NCBI GenBank assembly: GCA_037044975.1
Contig: JBAOIL010000037.1
Coordinates: 1-64,000 of the forward strand
Origin: JADLHS01 sp020848635
GTDB lineage: Bacteria > Verrucomicrobiota > Verrucomicrobiia > Limisphaerales > JADLHS01
DNA length: 64,000 bases
Direction of reading: 5' to 3'
The position numbers and the translations under genes were made by a program. This document shows, in pieces, positions 31,201 to 40,980 of this stretch; position 1 is the stretch's first letter, and each line of letters opens with the position of its first letter. The notes under the pieces were generated by a model. It was not told the DNA's origin. It saw nothing but the letters and a program-made list of their open reading frames with translations, and made no database searches.

Positions 31201-32388
31201 GAAAGGCGGAGCTTGCATTCAGATTCAAGGCGCCGGCGACCGGCGCATCGCCGGAATTGACCGTCCCCGAATCGGCACTGCCGCTACCGGTGGTCCCGAT
31301 GACGATGTCCAGTGGGTCAATCAACAAACGGCCGCCGACGGCGCTCGGGATTGGCGTGGCCCACAATCCGCGAGCGGATGAAAGGCATGAACGGCGCGGA
31401 AACTTCCACAAAACCACCATCCCCGCCCAATTCGCCGCCGGCAACATTGATCTGCGACGACGACGAGTCGGCGAATGTCCCGGCGGATTTGATTTTGATG
31501 TTCTCCACCATCGCTGGCGTTCGAAAGGTCGCCGTTGGCGGAAATCACGGAATGATCGCCGAGCGTGATGGTTTCGGCGGCAACCAGTTCGATGATGCCG
31601 TTGCGTTCGCGAATCGAGTTGGCCTGAACTACCCCATTCTGGTTCACGACTTGCGCATTCAGAGCAATGGTGCCTCCATCGGCGACGAGCCGGCCGGTGT
31701 TGTCCACCGAACCGGACGGCAAACGCACGGTTGCACTCAGACCGCGTCCGTCGGGACGTTCGCTCAATAGCACTTCCTGCCCGGCGATGAGACCAATGCC
31801 GCCTTCCGGTGCGGAAATGTTACCGTGGTTTTCGATTCGTTCGGCAATGAGGAACGCGGCGCCACCACGACCCACATTGAGTTGGCCGTAATTGACGATA
31901 CTTGCCGCCGGCGGCGCGCCGTTGAATTGCCAGAACATGCCGGCGCTGGACTCCACTGGCGTTACCGGCGCGGTCGAAACGATCAAGCCGGCGGCACTCA
32001 CGAATGAATTCGGTCCGAAGTAAAAACCGGACCGGTTCATCAGCACTACGACGCCATTCGCCGTCAGGTTGCCATAAATCTGCGACGGGTTCTGATCGTG
32101 GATATTGTTCCAGACGACCGAAGCGGCCGAGGGCTGAATGAATGTCGTTGTCTGGCCGGCATTGATGTTGAAGGACTGCCAGTTGAGGAAGGCATTGTGC
32201 GAGGCTGTGATGTTCATTTGCGCACCGTTGGCCACGGCGGTGGCCGTACCACTTTGAACCGTGAGGCCCGCAGGATTGGCGAATGCACCCCGTAAAAAAC
32301 CAAAAACCGCAACCAGGGTACTGAACAATTTGATGAGATCAGGTTTTACGCCCCCCCTGACCCCACGGTTTAATATCGTAGGTTTCAT
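28221..32388 (-). CDS. TpsA filamentous haemagglutinin-like exoprotein, broken by about four frameshifts
   Basis: Restored length about 1,389 residues. Translation starts at the ATG at 32388, which overlaps the tpsB stop (TAATG). A signal peptide is followed by the secretion domain typical of two-partner exoproteins: ANPAGLTVQSGTATAV, FLNWQSFNINAGQTTTFIQP, ASVVWNNI, PSQIYGNLTANGVVVLMN and FYFGPNSFVSAAGLIVST. A long beta-helical body rich in N, G and T follows and the C-terminus is LAKTTGRVTVILPEKRL. Breaks at about 31505, 31355, 29085 and 28828 each continue in another frame with sensible sequence (for example GGIVQIPLNGVGNNLGTVAL after the last). Exported through TpsB and held at or shed from the surface; ligand unknown. 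Confidence 0.82.
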
Positions 32389-34854
32389 TAAAACTGTCCT
32401 CCCAGCGAAACGTAAACGCGCGGATCGCAGGCCGAAGTATTGATCGAATCGCGCAACGGCCACCCCACCGCCAGCCGCACGTCCACATGGTTGTTGATAT
32501 TGGCCGAAAGCCCGAAGCCCACCCCAAGCAGCGCGCGGGTCGGCGCTGCCGCTAGGCGCGAATCCAGAAGATAGCGCTGGCCACCATCCACGAAAATGGA
32601 GCCCCGCAACCAGACGGGCCAGACATCCGTCCAACCAGCCGCGCTGGTCGCGAGGAATGGGGTGCGCAGTTCGACGCTGCCAAACCAGCCATCGTCGCCG
32701 TATTCGTCGCCCTCGTAGTAACCACGGACACTATTGACGCCCCCAAGGGCGAACTGCTCGTTGTTGATCAGCGGCCCGGTGGCCGCCTGGCCGCTGGCCC
32801 GGAGCAGGAGCGACCAGTCCTTGAAGAGTTTCTGGTCGCGCGTCAGTGCGAAGGTCGCCTTGCCAAAATTGGCGCTGGCCTCGCGCGAGTAAGCCAGGGC
32901 TTTGAATTCCGACGGGGCGCCCACGAAATTGTAGCTCAGACCGACGCTGGCGGAGAAACTGCCGTGCGGGTCGGTTTGGAAATAATCCGCGCCCAAGGCC
33001 AAAGGCAGATAGCCGACCTGGTTATCCCGGACTGGTTGCGGCGAGGCGATGCGGCTTTCGATGATCTGCGAGCCCTGTGAGTTGGTGACGACGGTGGTGA
33101 TGACGAAGTTATTGGTATTGAAACTTTGCAACTCGTAAAACTTCCAATCCAGGCCGCCGGAAAAGTTCAACCGCCGTGCCTCATTCAATGGGAGCGGCAC
33201 GTTCAAGCGGCTGCCGGCTCCCGCGTTGAGCGAGAGATCCCGACCGGAATCCTGTGAAACGATGGTCAGCAATGGGGTTTGCGAGATCGTCACGGCCGGG
33301 CCGAGTTTGACGCCGGTGTCGCTGGACGAGCCGCTGGCGAACACGGTCAGGTCGGGCCGGCTGCCCGCCGGAGGCAGCCGAAACTGGTGCGTGGCCTCGT
33401 CGTAACCGAATCGCGTCGAGCTGTTGATGCGCTCCTGGACGGACTCGGCGCTGCCGAACGGCATTCGGTAGTAGGCGCCGCCGTAGGAAATCAACGGCTG
33501 ATTCAGGAGGTAATTGGGCACCGGCCCCGGAGCTTTGAATGCTTCGGGCGTGAAGCCGTAGGACAACCCGACTTGGTGTTCGAGTTGCCAGAGGTTGTTG
33601 TATTGCGCCGCGGCATTGATGCGCCAGTCGGGCGTCCCCGGCGTCGAATAGTTGTCCAAATCCATCCGCCCGTGCATTGGACAACGGTCCTTCACCTTGA
33701 GTTCAAGTGCGCTGGTGCCCGGCTCTGGCCCGGGGCTGAGGGTCGGGTAAATCTGCCGATCGCGATTCTGGTTGGCGAGATCAAGCTCGCTCTGGAACAC
33801 GCGACTGTTGAGCACCTGATCCTTCCATAGCAACGCCTCCCGGATGGTGGGTAACGCGCGCACGATGTTGTTGGAACTGAAGTAGTGGTTGCCCGTCACG
33901 CGTATATCCACCAACCGGCCCTCGGTGACTTGTACCTTGACGATGGCGTTGGTGAGTTGTTGCGGCGGCAAACCCACCCCCACCGTGGCAAACCCGTGTT
34001 CGCGATAGGCAAGCTGCAGTTCGCCCACGGCTTTCTGAATCGCAATTAGCGAGACATTCGTGCCGGTGGCCGCGTTGAAAACCTGGTCGATCGTTTCGGC
34101 CTCGAGCAGCGTATTGCCGATCACCTCGTAGCGCCGCACCTCGAATGTGCGGACGAGCGGCTGGTGGCACGACCGGCTTGGGGGTGATTTGCTCGGACTT
34201 CGCGAGTATTTCGGGTTCTGGATTCAATCCCTCATCGACCTGAACGATGATCGTGCCGTCCGTGAGCAATTGCGGCGGCAACATGACGGAAGCCCCGGCC
34301 AAGCCCTTGGCGCGATAGGCCGATTGCAGCCGGATCAGCGCCGCGTGCAACTGATCGAGATTTGCCGCCGCGCCGGCCGCGGGGCCGAGGATGTGGTCAA
34401 TCTCCTCCGGCGTGAGCCTAGTGTTGCCGTGGATTTCAAAGTGGCGCACGTCGTAAACCGACCCCACCCACACCGGAAACTCTACCGCCCCGGTCTTGGG
34501 GGCGGCGGAATGCGACCCCTCGAACACGCGAACTTGAACGACGCCGGTGGTGAGCGGTTGCTGGGGCAGCCTGACCGAGACCTGGGTGTAACCGCGTTCG
34601 CGATAGGCGGTCTGCAGGCGCGTGAGGGCGCGGCGGATTTCCGCAAGCTTGACGGTCGGGCCCACGGCATCATCGGTGAGCCCATCCACCTCCGACTGGC
34701 TGAGAACCGAACTGCCGCTGATTTCGTAGCGACTAATCTGGAAACCCGACGCGACCGGCACATTGCTGCACGACGGCGAAACGACCGCGCCCTGACATTG
34801 GGCGGCGATCAAAAACGCGGTAACATAAATGAGTGCGAATCGCCGAATCAACAT
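32388..34854 (-). CDS. TpsB/FhaC-type outer membrane transporter with extra POTRA domains, one frameshift
   Basis: I start it at the ATG at 34854 (MLIRRFALIYVTAFLIAAQ, a signal peptide); 34881 is an alternative. About 822 residues after repair of one extra base near 34157. Tandem POTRA units are visible: ISRYEISGSSVLSQSEV..., VRHFEIHGNTRLTPEEI..., VRRYEVIGNTLLEAETI..., each ending in a q-VRVFEG, VQVDEG or VQVTEG type strand, then VDIRVTGNHYFSSNNIVRALP as a fourth POTRA-like unit. The beta-barrel follows, with LGGVNSVRGYYEGDEYGDDG as the conserved loop and VYVSLGGQF at the end. FhaC has two POTRA domains, so this protein has about twice as many. It would secrete the TpsA encoded just downstream. 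Confidence 0.85.
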
Positions 34855-34947
34855 TTGATAGTTGGGTGAAAATAGCTCCATTGGAATGGTCGCTCGGGGC
34901 AAACCGGCGCAGGTCAACAACCCGCGCCGGTCCGAAGGAATCAAGCT

Positions 34948-36055
34948 TCAGGGAACAACCGGATTGACGACGCCACCTTCAGCGTTGCGGGTGACTTTGA
35001 CTTTGCTGATCGGCCAGCGAGTGCGCCGACGTCTGCAAATCGGTGTCAATCGCCCCGAGCAGGGCATCCCGGAACGCGATGAGGTCCGCCGACGCCGTGG
35101 ATCGGTACAAAGATGTGCTCATAACCCCACTGGCTGTATTGCCCGTAGATGACGGGCGTCAGGTCGTTGGCCACACTCGAGTAGGTGGCGTTCAAGAAGG
35201 CTCGCGGGCCGTTGTAGCCGATCACGTTTTGCCCGCCGTTGACGTTGACCGCATCCACGCCCGTCAGGAAGCTGATGGCCGGTTTGGTCGCGGCATTGAG
35301 TTGGTCGCGAATTTGAGTGGACGTGCGACCCGTGGAATCCAACACGAAATCCAAGGTGTTGGAATTCCACTGGTAGAATTGCGGATTACCGCTGTAGGCG
35401 CTCTCTTTCTCAACAATCACGCGCTGGCCCGCGCTGGGATCGCGGCTGATGCTGGTCCAGCAGATTTGTATCGGTCGCGACGCCAGTGAAGAAACGTAGC
35501 GGCAGGGCGTCGATCGGCCGCGAGCACCTTGAATTGCTGCCTGCGTGATGTTGAGTCAGCCCTAGCCGGAGTGCCCACGCTCTTCACGAAGAAGACCGGG
35601 GTAATCCCGGAATTCGGAATCAACCAGAGCGGGTGGAGCTGAACGCCGTCGAGGCCTGGAACACCGAGCCGTAGGCGAGGATCCGATTGCAGGTTGACCA
35701 AGTCTGGTGTCGCCCGGCGTGGATGAGGAACGATAACTGAACGTCACGACTCTGCACCAAGTCCTGAATCCCGGCGACGGCGCCGTTGTAATTCGCGCGA
35801 ATACGTGACTTGCTCGTGCCGAACAGATTCGTGATCTGACCCGTCCAAGTGACCCGAATGGAACTGCCGGGATTGCCCAGGCGTATCCGCGTTTATTGAT
35901 CCGACATTCGCCCCGTATAGGGCGTTAATGGCCCGGTACGACGTGTCGCGAAAGGCGACCGCGCCGGAGATGTTGAATTCCTTGTCCGCTTTTGCGCTGG
36001 CAGCCGCGAGCACCACGCCCGCCGCAACGATCACTGTCAATTTGCTTGTCTTCAT
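34948..36055 (-). CDS. Secreted protein of unknown function, broken by at least five frameshifts
   Basis: Reading frames on this stretch stitch into one protein of about 370 residues. It starts at the ATG at 36055 after GAAAGAA, with signal peptide KLTVIVAAGVVLAAASAKA and then FNISGAVAFRDTSYRAINALYG. Later pieces in successive frames are IRVTWTGQITNLFGTSKSRI, SRDVQLSFLIHAG, LVNLQSDP, LPLRFFTGVATDTNL, VIVEKESAYSGNPQFYQWNS, NVIGYNGPRAFLNATYSSVA, YSQWGYEHIFVP, ADLIAFRDALLGAIDTDLQTS and finally KVKVTRNAEGGVVNPVVP before a stop at 34948. The sequence has the flavour of a periplasmic or surface binding protein (phosphate-binding-like), but I cannot assign it. Upstream of tpsB, same strand. Confidence 0.6.
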
Positions 36056-36136
36056 ATTCGTTCTTTCCAAATGGTTTTGTTAATTGCTATCCGGTTAATT
36101 TCGATTGTTGATTTCAGTTTCTGATCGGTTTGTCGC

Positions 36137-37122
36137 TTACTGAGCTTCCACGGCGTAAAAAGCGGATGCCCGCCGAGTTTGCTGTCCGCAAGGGACAGAA
36201 CCGCGCCGGTACCGTTAGATGGAGGGGCCGGTGGTCCAAGTCGAAACCGGAGCGCCAAGTCCCGCTTCATTAGTGTAGCGAAGGCGATAGGTCGCGCTGG
36301 CCGTCGTGGTGAAGGACACCGAGGTCACATCGCCGACCCGCGTGATGCTGGTAATGGTCGGGCGCGGCGGCGGCGGGACAATGGTGTTGAACGTCAACGT
36401 GCCGTCCGGCGTAAACTCAAAATGCCCGAGATAGCGGCCCGGGGCGTCGCTGCCCGGAAGCAATTCATAGAGATCGGAGCGCGAAAAGTACATTCGCGAA
36501 GTCCGCGTCGAAGTCAGACGCGGTCACACTCTGTACGTTGCCTTGGAACGATCCATCCGTAGTCACCATTTCCGATGATCACATTAAGCCCATAGTCGAG
36601 GTTGTTCGACGGGATGACGACCGCGGTGGCGGTGTTGTTCGCATTACTCGCAACGTTGCCGCGTAAGTTGCCGCCTTTGCGCCCACGCCATCCACCTGAC
36701 CGGCTGTGGAGCCTTTGATCAAACTGGCCTTCGCGCAGCCACGGGGTGGACTGCGTGCTGGCATCCAATCGCGGCTTGGTTACCCAGAGGGCATTGGCCG
36801 GATAATTGGGATCGCCGCCCAACCGGTTCGCCCCGCCAACGGCCCACGCCAGGTCATTGACCCCGGCGAACGCCGATCCCAGGTGCGCGACCAGGAGGTT
36901 GCTGATGGAGACGCTCGTGCCCAGAGGCAGAGTGTTGTAGTTGGTGGCCTTGCCGATGTTCACCACGCAGGTCGGATGCGCCGCCGGTCTTACGGAAGGT
37001 AAGTGCCAGATCGCCCTGACTGTAGAGGAATGGTGCTGCGGACACCGCTCCGGTGAACAAGGCAAACCGCCCACCGCCGCAGCCAGACTGCGGATGAGTT
37101 TTGGGTTTCGATTTGTTTTCAT
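36137..37122 (-). CDS. Secreted protein with Ig-like C-terminus, broken by several frameshifts
   Basis: Starts at the ATG at 37122 (MKTNRNPKLIRSLAAAVGG, preceded by AGAAG). Pieces in successive frames: APFLYSQGDLALTFRKTGG, VVNIGKATNYNTLPLGTSVSI, VNDLAWAVGGANRLGGDP, ALWVTKPRLDASTQSTPWLR, ASLIKGSTAGQVDGVGAKAA, VIPSNNLDYGLNVIIGNGD, YELLPGSDAPGRYLGHFEF and a fibronectin/Ig-like end TITSITRVGDVTSVSFTTTA followed by a terminal FYAVEAQ, with the stop at 36137. This architecture is common among exported proteins of the Pedosphaera group and has no known role. At least four one-base shifts are needed. It lies 81 bases upstream of the other secreted protein and in the same direction. Confidence 0.6.
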
Positions 37123-37197
37123 GTGTTTTCTTCTATTGATTTGATTTCTTTGGATGAGAAGAAGAACGACCGAAACGTCCGCGCGCGAGCGCGGTCG

Positions 37198-37217
37198 GTG
37201 TCGCAAGCCAGCGACAC
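37198..37217. repeat. Perfect 7-base inverted repeat upstream of the secreted protein gene
   Basis: GTGTCGC, six bases, then GCGACAC. It lies in the 283-base gap between cysK (ends 37406) and the secreted protein gene starting at 37122, about 75 bases before that start. It could form a hairpin in the leader on the minus strand, an operator or an intrinsic part of the cysK transcript end; a run of T that would make a terminator is absent. Confidence 0.45.
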
Positions 37218-37288
37218 GTCCAGAGGACTGCGGAGAAAAATGAAGAGCTGCGGCCGGGAAGCTAATCGCCGTCTCGCAAGTGTCTCTC

Positions 37289-37343
37289 AAGCTCACTGGG
37301 TTTCAGGTTCTTCCTTGAAAACCTCCGGTGGTCCGGTGAGCTT
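37289..37343 (-). other. Candidate structured RNA leader or transcript end after cysK
   Basis: Arms AAGCTCAC (37289-37296) and GTGAGCTT (37336-37343) are perfectly complementary and enclose a second stem-loop, GGTTTCA with TGAAAACC (one bulged A). On the minus strand this lies after cysK and before the secreted protein gene. I compared it by eye with the SAM, SAH and TPP riboswitch consensus and did not find the conserved cores, so it is only a folding candidate. Confidence 0.35.
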
Positions 37344-37405
37344 CCGTAAATTTGATTTTTCATAACCAGCCTCCCCATTTTGGGGTAGGCACAACAAATT
37401 AAATT

Positions 37406-38411
37406 TCAGCGGGGAGCGGACGCTTGGGCCGCCGGCGTCGGAATGCCGAACTCGTCCAGCTTGTCGCTCTCGCTGTCAATGTCAGCGAACAACCAGGACG
37501 ACAGATAGCGCTCGGATGCCGAAGGGACGATCGCGACGCATCTGCTTGCCCTTGTTCTCTGGACGTTTCGCCACCTGCAACGCCGCCCAGACAATCGCCC
37601 CGCTCGAAACTCCCACGGGAATGCCATCCAGCCGGTTGATCTCCTTGGAAACCGGACCGGAATCTTCTTCGTTCACCTTGATGATCTCGTCCACGATCTT
37701 CACATTGAGATTGTCCGGAATAAAACCCGCACCGATGCCCTGCAATTTGTGCGGGCCGGGTTGGCCGCCGGAAATCACCGGCGACTTCGCCGGCTCGACG
37801 GCAATCGCCTGGAACGAAGGTTTGCGCGCCTTGATGACTTCCGCCACGCCCGTGATCGTGCCCCCCGTGCCGACGCCCGCGACGACGAAATCGACCTTTC
37901 CGTCCGTATCGCGCCAGATTTCCTCGGCGGTCGTCTTACGATGAATCGCCGGATTCGACGGATTGGAGAATTGCTGGAGGATCACGCTGTTGGGTATCTG
38001 CTGGTGGAGTTCCTCGGCCTTGGCGATGGCGCCCTTCATTCCTTTCGGGCCTTCGGTGAGCACGAGCTTGGCCCCGAGAATCTTCAACAGCTTGCGCCGT
38101 TCGAGCGACATCGTCTCGGGCATGGTGAGAATGAGTTTCAAGCCCCGCGCCGCGGCCACAAAGGCAAGCGCAATGCCCGTGTTGCCACTGGTCGGCTCAA
38201 TCAGCACCGTGCTCTGGTTGATTTTCCCGGATCGGAACGCGTCATCAATCATCGCCACCCCGATGCGGTCTTTGACGCTGGAGAGCGGATTGAAGAATTC
38301 AAGTTTGAGCAGCACATCGGCGACCGCGCCATGCTTTTGCGCCGTGCGGTGCAGCCGGACGAGCGGCGTGTTGCCAATGGTTTCAGTGATGTTGTCGTAG
38401 ATGTGGGCCAT
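37406..38411 (-). CDS. cysK: Cysteine synthase (O-acetylserine sulfhydrylase), frameshifted near the end
   Basis: PLP enzyme that makes L-cysteine from O-acetylserine and sulfide in the cytoplasm. The cofactor lysine is in FNPLSSVKDRIGVAMI, the phosphate loop is PTSGNTGIALAF, and GVGTGGTITGVAEVIK and VGVSSGAIVWAALQVAKRPENKGK are also conserved. At about 37533 one base is extra or missing; the other frame gives VAIVPSASERYLSSWLFADI and a stop at 37406, the normal C-terminus for the family (about 335 residues). Last gene of the sulfur operon that begins at 45053, 40 bases after the M14-like gene. Its presence ties the operon to assimilation of sulfur into cysteine. Confidence 0.92.
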
Positions 38412-38451
38412 ACGTTGTTTCTTTGGTTTTTATTCTGGTTCGAAAAGCACG

Positions 38452-39277
38452 CTAAAGGTTGGGGGCATAAGCGATGAATTTTCGGTATTCAACTAGCAGG
38501 GCGCGCAGCGCCGCGACCAACGCCCGCTCCCGCAGATACGCTGGGATACTGCCCCGGCGTCTCGAGAATCACCTCGAACGGCCGAGGCGGCAGCTTCGGC
38601 GGATTGGTCAACCCGCCCTCATAGTGATCATAGGACACGTCGCGGGCGCGAAAGCCCTCAATCTGCGCAGCCTCCTCCACGGGGAGCAACGTCGCGGCTG
38701 CGGCCAACGCGGGGTCGAGCAACTGCCGGGCAAGCACTTCGCACCGCACCAAACCCTGAAATGTGTGGCTCCGGGCGTTGGTATGGAGCTTGATAATTCC
38801 TTCCATCGGCTGCGCGGCAAGCTCGGCCTGCAACAAACGCGCTTCGGGCTCGGCAGAGACCTTTAAGAGTTCGAGGTTCAAATCCAAGCCGTGACTCGAA
38901 TAGGCGGTACCGGCCTCAAGCCCGGTTGGGTTGCAAGCTGGATAGAGAAACAGGCAATAGCCGGCGGCCAATTCGGGATGGGCGTCGAGCCATTGGGCGA
39001 AGCTTACCAGCGCCCGAACGCCCTCCGGCTCATCGCCATAAATGCCGGCAAAGATGCCGACGGGGATGGCGGTATCTCCACCTTGCGAACCGACGAAAAC
39101 ATAGCGCGGGATTTCATATCGCCGACCATCCCGCTCAAACTGGCCGATCGGGCGGGCGAGCAGATTCGCCGATTTCGCCGCCAGCTCATCGAGCGGCACC
39201 AGCAGCTCGGCAATCGCGGGTCGCGAATCCGGGCGGGACGCGGCGGCAAGGGTGGGAACACTCGATATTGTCTTCAT
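38452..39277 (-). CDS. M14-like (AstE/aspartoacylase-type) protein, third of three tandem copies, one zinc ligand changed
   Basis: A protein of about 274 residues after repair of one base at about 38543, which restores AYLRERALVAALRALLVEYR and FIAYAPNL and a stop at 38452. Family: metallocarboxypeptidase-like hydrolases such as succinylglutamate desuccinylase and aspartoacylase. The HxxE zinc motif reads GIYGDEPEG (Tyr80 instead of His, Glu83 kept), the downstream zinc His is kept (LHTNARS, His165), the catalytic Glu is kept (VILETPG, Glu239), but the DLNR motif reads DLNL. It probably binds zinc weakly or not at all. No signal peptide. 40 bases before cysK; about 27 bases after the previous copy. 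Confidence 0.82.
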
Positions 39278-39304
39278 ACACTTTGGTTCGTTTCAGTAAT
39301 GGGC

Positions 39305-40144
39305 TTAAATGTTCTGGGCATAGGCCTGGAGCGAACGGAACTCCGTGACAATCGCCATCAACGCCGCGTTCAACGCCTCGACTTGCAGATGCACTGAGGC
39401 GGTGCGCGGTGTGGCGAGCGTGATTTCAAACGGCGCATTCTCCAGGCCGGGCACGGCGCGCAACCCACCCCGGCAGGCATGGTAGAGGTCCGGGTACACC
39501 ATTCCTCGGCGGGCGGGAATGCCCTCGATTTCCCGCTGGCGGTTGCGGGGCAGATACGTTTCCGCCGCGGTTAAAGCCGGGTTGAGCAACGCCTGGGCAA
39601 TAACCGCACCGGATGCGAAGCCATAAATGCCGGGACTGTCGACGTCACTCCGCAAATTGATGATGCCGTGAAACGCCTGCATCCAGATTTCCGACTCAAG
39701 AAAACGAACCTCCGGCGCACCGGACTCAGTCCAAAAGAGGCGGTTCAAGGTGTGACCGGCGCGTGATAATCGCGTGTTGTCTTCAAACCCGGTCGGATTG
39801 CACAGCGGATAAATGGAAAACACGTAACCGCGCGCGAGGTTCGGCTCCTGCTCCAGACCCGAGATGAAACGGGTGAGCGCGAACGCGCCTTCCGGCTCGT
39901 CGCCGTTCAACGTGGCAAACAAGCCCAATCGAAAGGTGTCCCCGCCGCCGACCGGCCCCGACCAGATGAAACGGGGTATGCCGTATTCCTCGCCCCCGGA
40001 TTCGAACTTCTTGACCGCCCGACTCAATAGATGGCGGGAGCTTTCGGTCACCGAGTCCAGGTAACTTAACACCCGCTCCGGCTGCCGGAGCTGGCCCGCG
40101 GATATTGTCGCTGGATTTTGGGGTCGGGATTTCACGACTGTCAT
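39305..40144 (-). CDS. M14-like protein, second of three tandem copies, catalytic residues lost
   Basis: A 279-residue paralogue with a complete frame. Fold-defining stretches are present (LGLFATLNGDEPEGAFAL, YPLCNPTGFEDNTR, LRAVPGLENAPFE), and it ends SLQAYAQNI like its neighbours. Every catalytic position is changed, though: the zinc His of HxxE is Asn80, the later zinc His is Arg165 (INLRSDVDS), and the catalytic Glu is Ala244 (ITLATPRT). Glu83 of the motif and the LNR part of DLNR remain. It is thus very likely a pseudoenzyme, maybe a binding or regulatory partner of the copy at 40154. No signal peptide; starts 9 bases after that copy. Confidence 0.85.
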   Translation of the reverse strand: MTVVKSRPQNPATISAGQLRQPERVLSYLDSVTESSRHLLSRAVKKFESGGEEYGIPRFIWSGPVGGGDTFRLGLFATLNGDEPEGAFALTRFISGLEQEPNLARGYVFSIYPLCNPTGFEDNTRLSRAGHTLNRLFWTESGAPEVRFLESEIWMQAFHGIINLRSDVDSPGIYGFASGAVIAQALLNPALTAAETYLPRNRQREIEGIPARRGMVYPDLYHACRGGLRAVPGLENAPFEITLATPRTASVHLQVEALNAALMAIVTEFRSLQAYAQNI

Positions 40145-40153
40145 GGGGCGGCC

Positions 40154-40978
40154 TTAAATGTTGGACGCATAAGCGATGAACTGCCGGTACTCGATGAAGA
40201 TGGTCTGCAGGGCCGCGACGAAAGCCGCATCCTTCATGTACGTAGGCGGGGTCTTTGGAGTTTCCAGGATAATCTCAAATGGACGCGGACGCACATTTGG
40301 CGGCGGGCTCAGCACGCCCTCGTAACAATCGGTAATCACGCCGTTACGTGCGCGAAAGCCGTCAATCGTTGCCCGCACGTCGCGGGGTAAAATGCGTTCC
40401 GCTGCGGCCAGCGCCGGTTCGATCAGATTCTTGGTCAGCGTTGCGCCTTGCACGATACCGTAAAAGCCCTCACTGGTATCATCCGTGTGGAGCGCAATGA
40501 TCCCATCGAACGAACGCGCCATAAGTTCCGCCTGAAGCAACCGAATCTCCGGCTCGGCGGAATTTTTCCAGAACTCCCGGTTCAGGTCTTTCCCGCTCCG
40601 CGCGTGCCGGGTGTCCGCCTCGTAGCCCGTCGGATTGCAGACCGGATAAACCGTGATGGAGTAACCGCGCGCCACTTCCGGCACGGTTTCCAAGAGCTTG
40701 AGAAAGAGAACTGCGGCCCGAACGCCTTCGGGTTCATCGCCGTGAATCCCCGCAAAAATGCCCACGCGGATTGGCCGGTCGCCACCTTGCGGGCCGATGA
40801 AGATGTAGCGCGGCAGCACGAAGGTTTCGCCCGCCACCTCGAACCGCAGTTCCTGATTGGCAACCAGGCTGGCCGAACTGGCCGCCAGTTTTTCCAACGG
40901 CGCAATGGCGTCGCTTACCGAGCGCACGCGGGTGGGAACTTTCCTGTCCTGAACGGGGGCGGTAATCGTAGAACTCAT
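40154..40978 (-). CDS. M14-like (AstE/aspartoacylase-type) zinc hydrolase, first of three tandem copies, intact site
   Basis: A 274-residue cytoplasmic protein of the succinylglutamate desuccinylase/aspartoacylase branch of M14. The zinc site is complete: His79 and Glu82 in GIHGDEPEG and His164 in ALHTDD. The D-L-N-R motif (GKDLNREFW, 131-134) and the catalytic Glu239 (IILETPK) are also present. Such enzymes cut amide bonds, removing acyl groups from amino acids or C-terminal residues. The gene begins 2 bases after the sulfate-binding protein gene and is followed by two degenerate paralogues and cysK, so a role in releasing or processing a sulfur compound is inferred from context only. Confidence 0.87.
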   Translation of the reverse strand: MSSTITAPVQDRKVPTRVRSVSDAIAPLEKLAASSASLVANQELRFEVAGETFVLPRYIFIGPQGGDRPIRVGIFAGIHGDEPEGVRAAVLFLKLLETVPEVARGYSITVYPVCNPTGYEADTRHARSGKDLNREFWKNSAEPEIRLLQAELMARSFDGIIALHTDDTSEGFYGIVQGATLTKNLIEPALAAAERILPRDVRATIDGFRARNGVITDCYEGVLSPPPNVRPRPFEIILETPKTPPTYMKDAAFVAALQTIFIEYRQFIAYASNI

Positions 40979-40980
40979 GG

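Noticed and set aside
37289..37343. SAM or other known riboswitch upstream of the secreted protein gene
   Set aside because: I could not match the conserved cores of SAM-I, SAM-II, SAH, TPP or cobalamin elements; kept only as a generic structured candidate.
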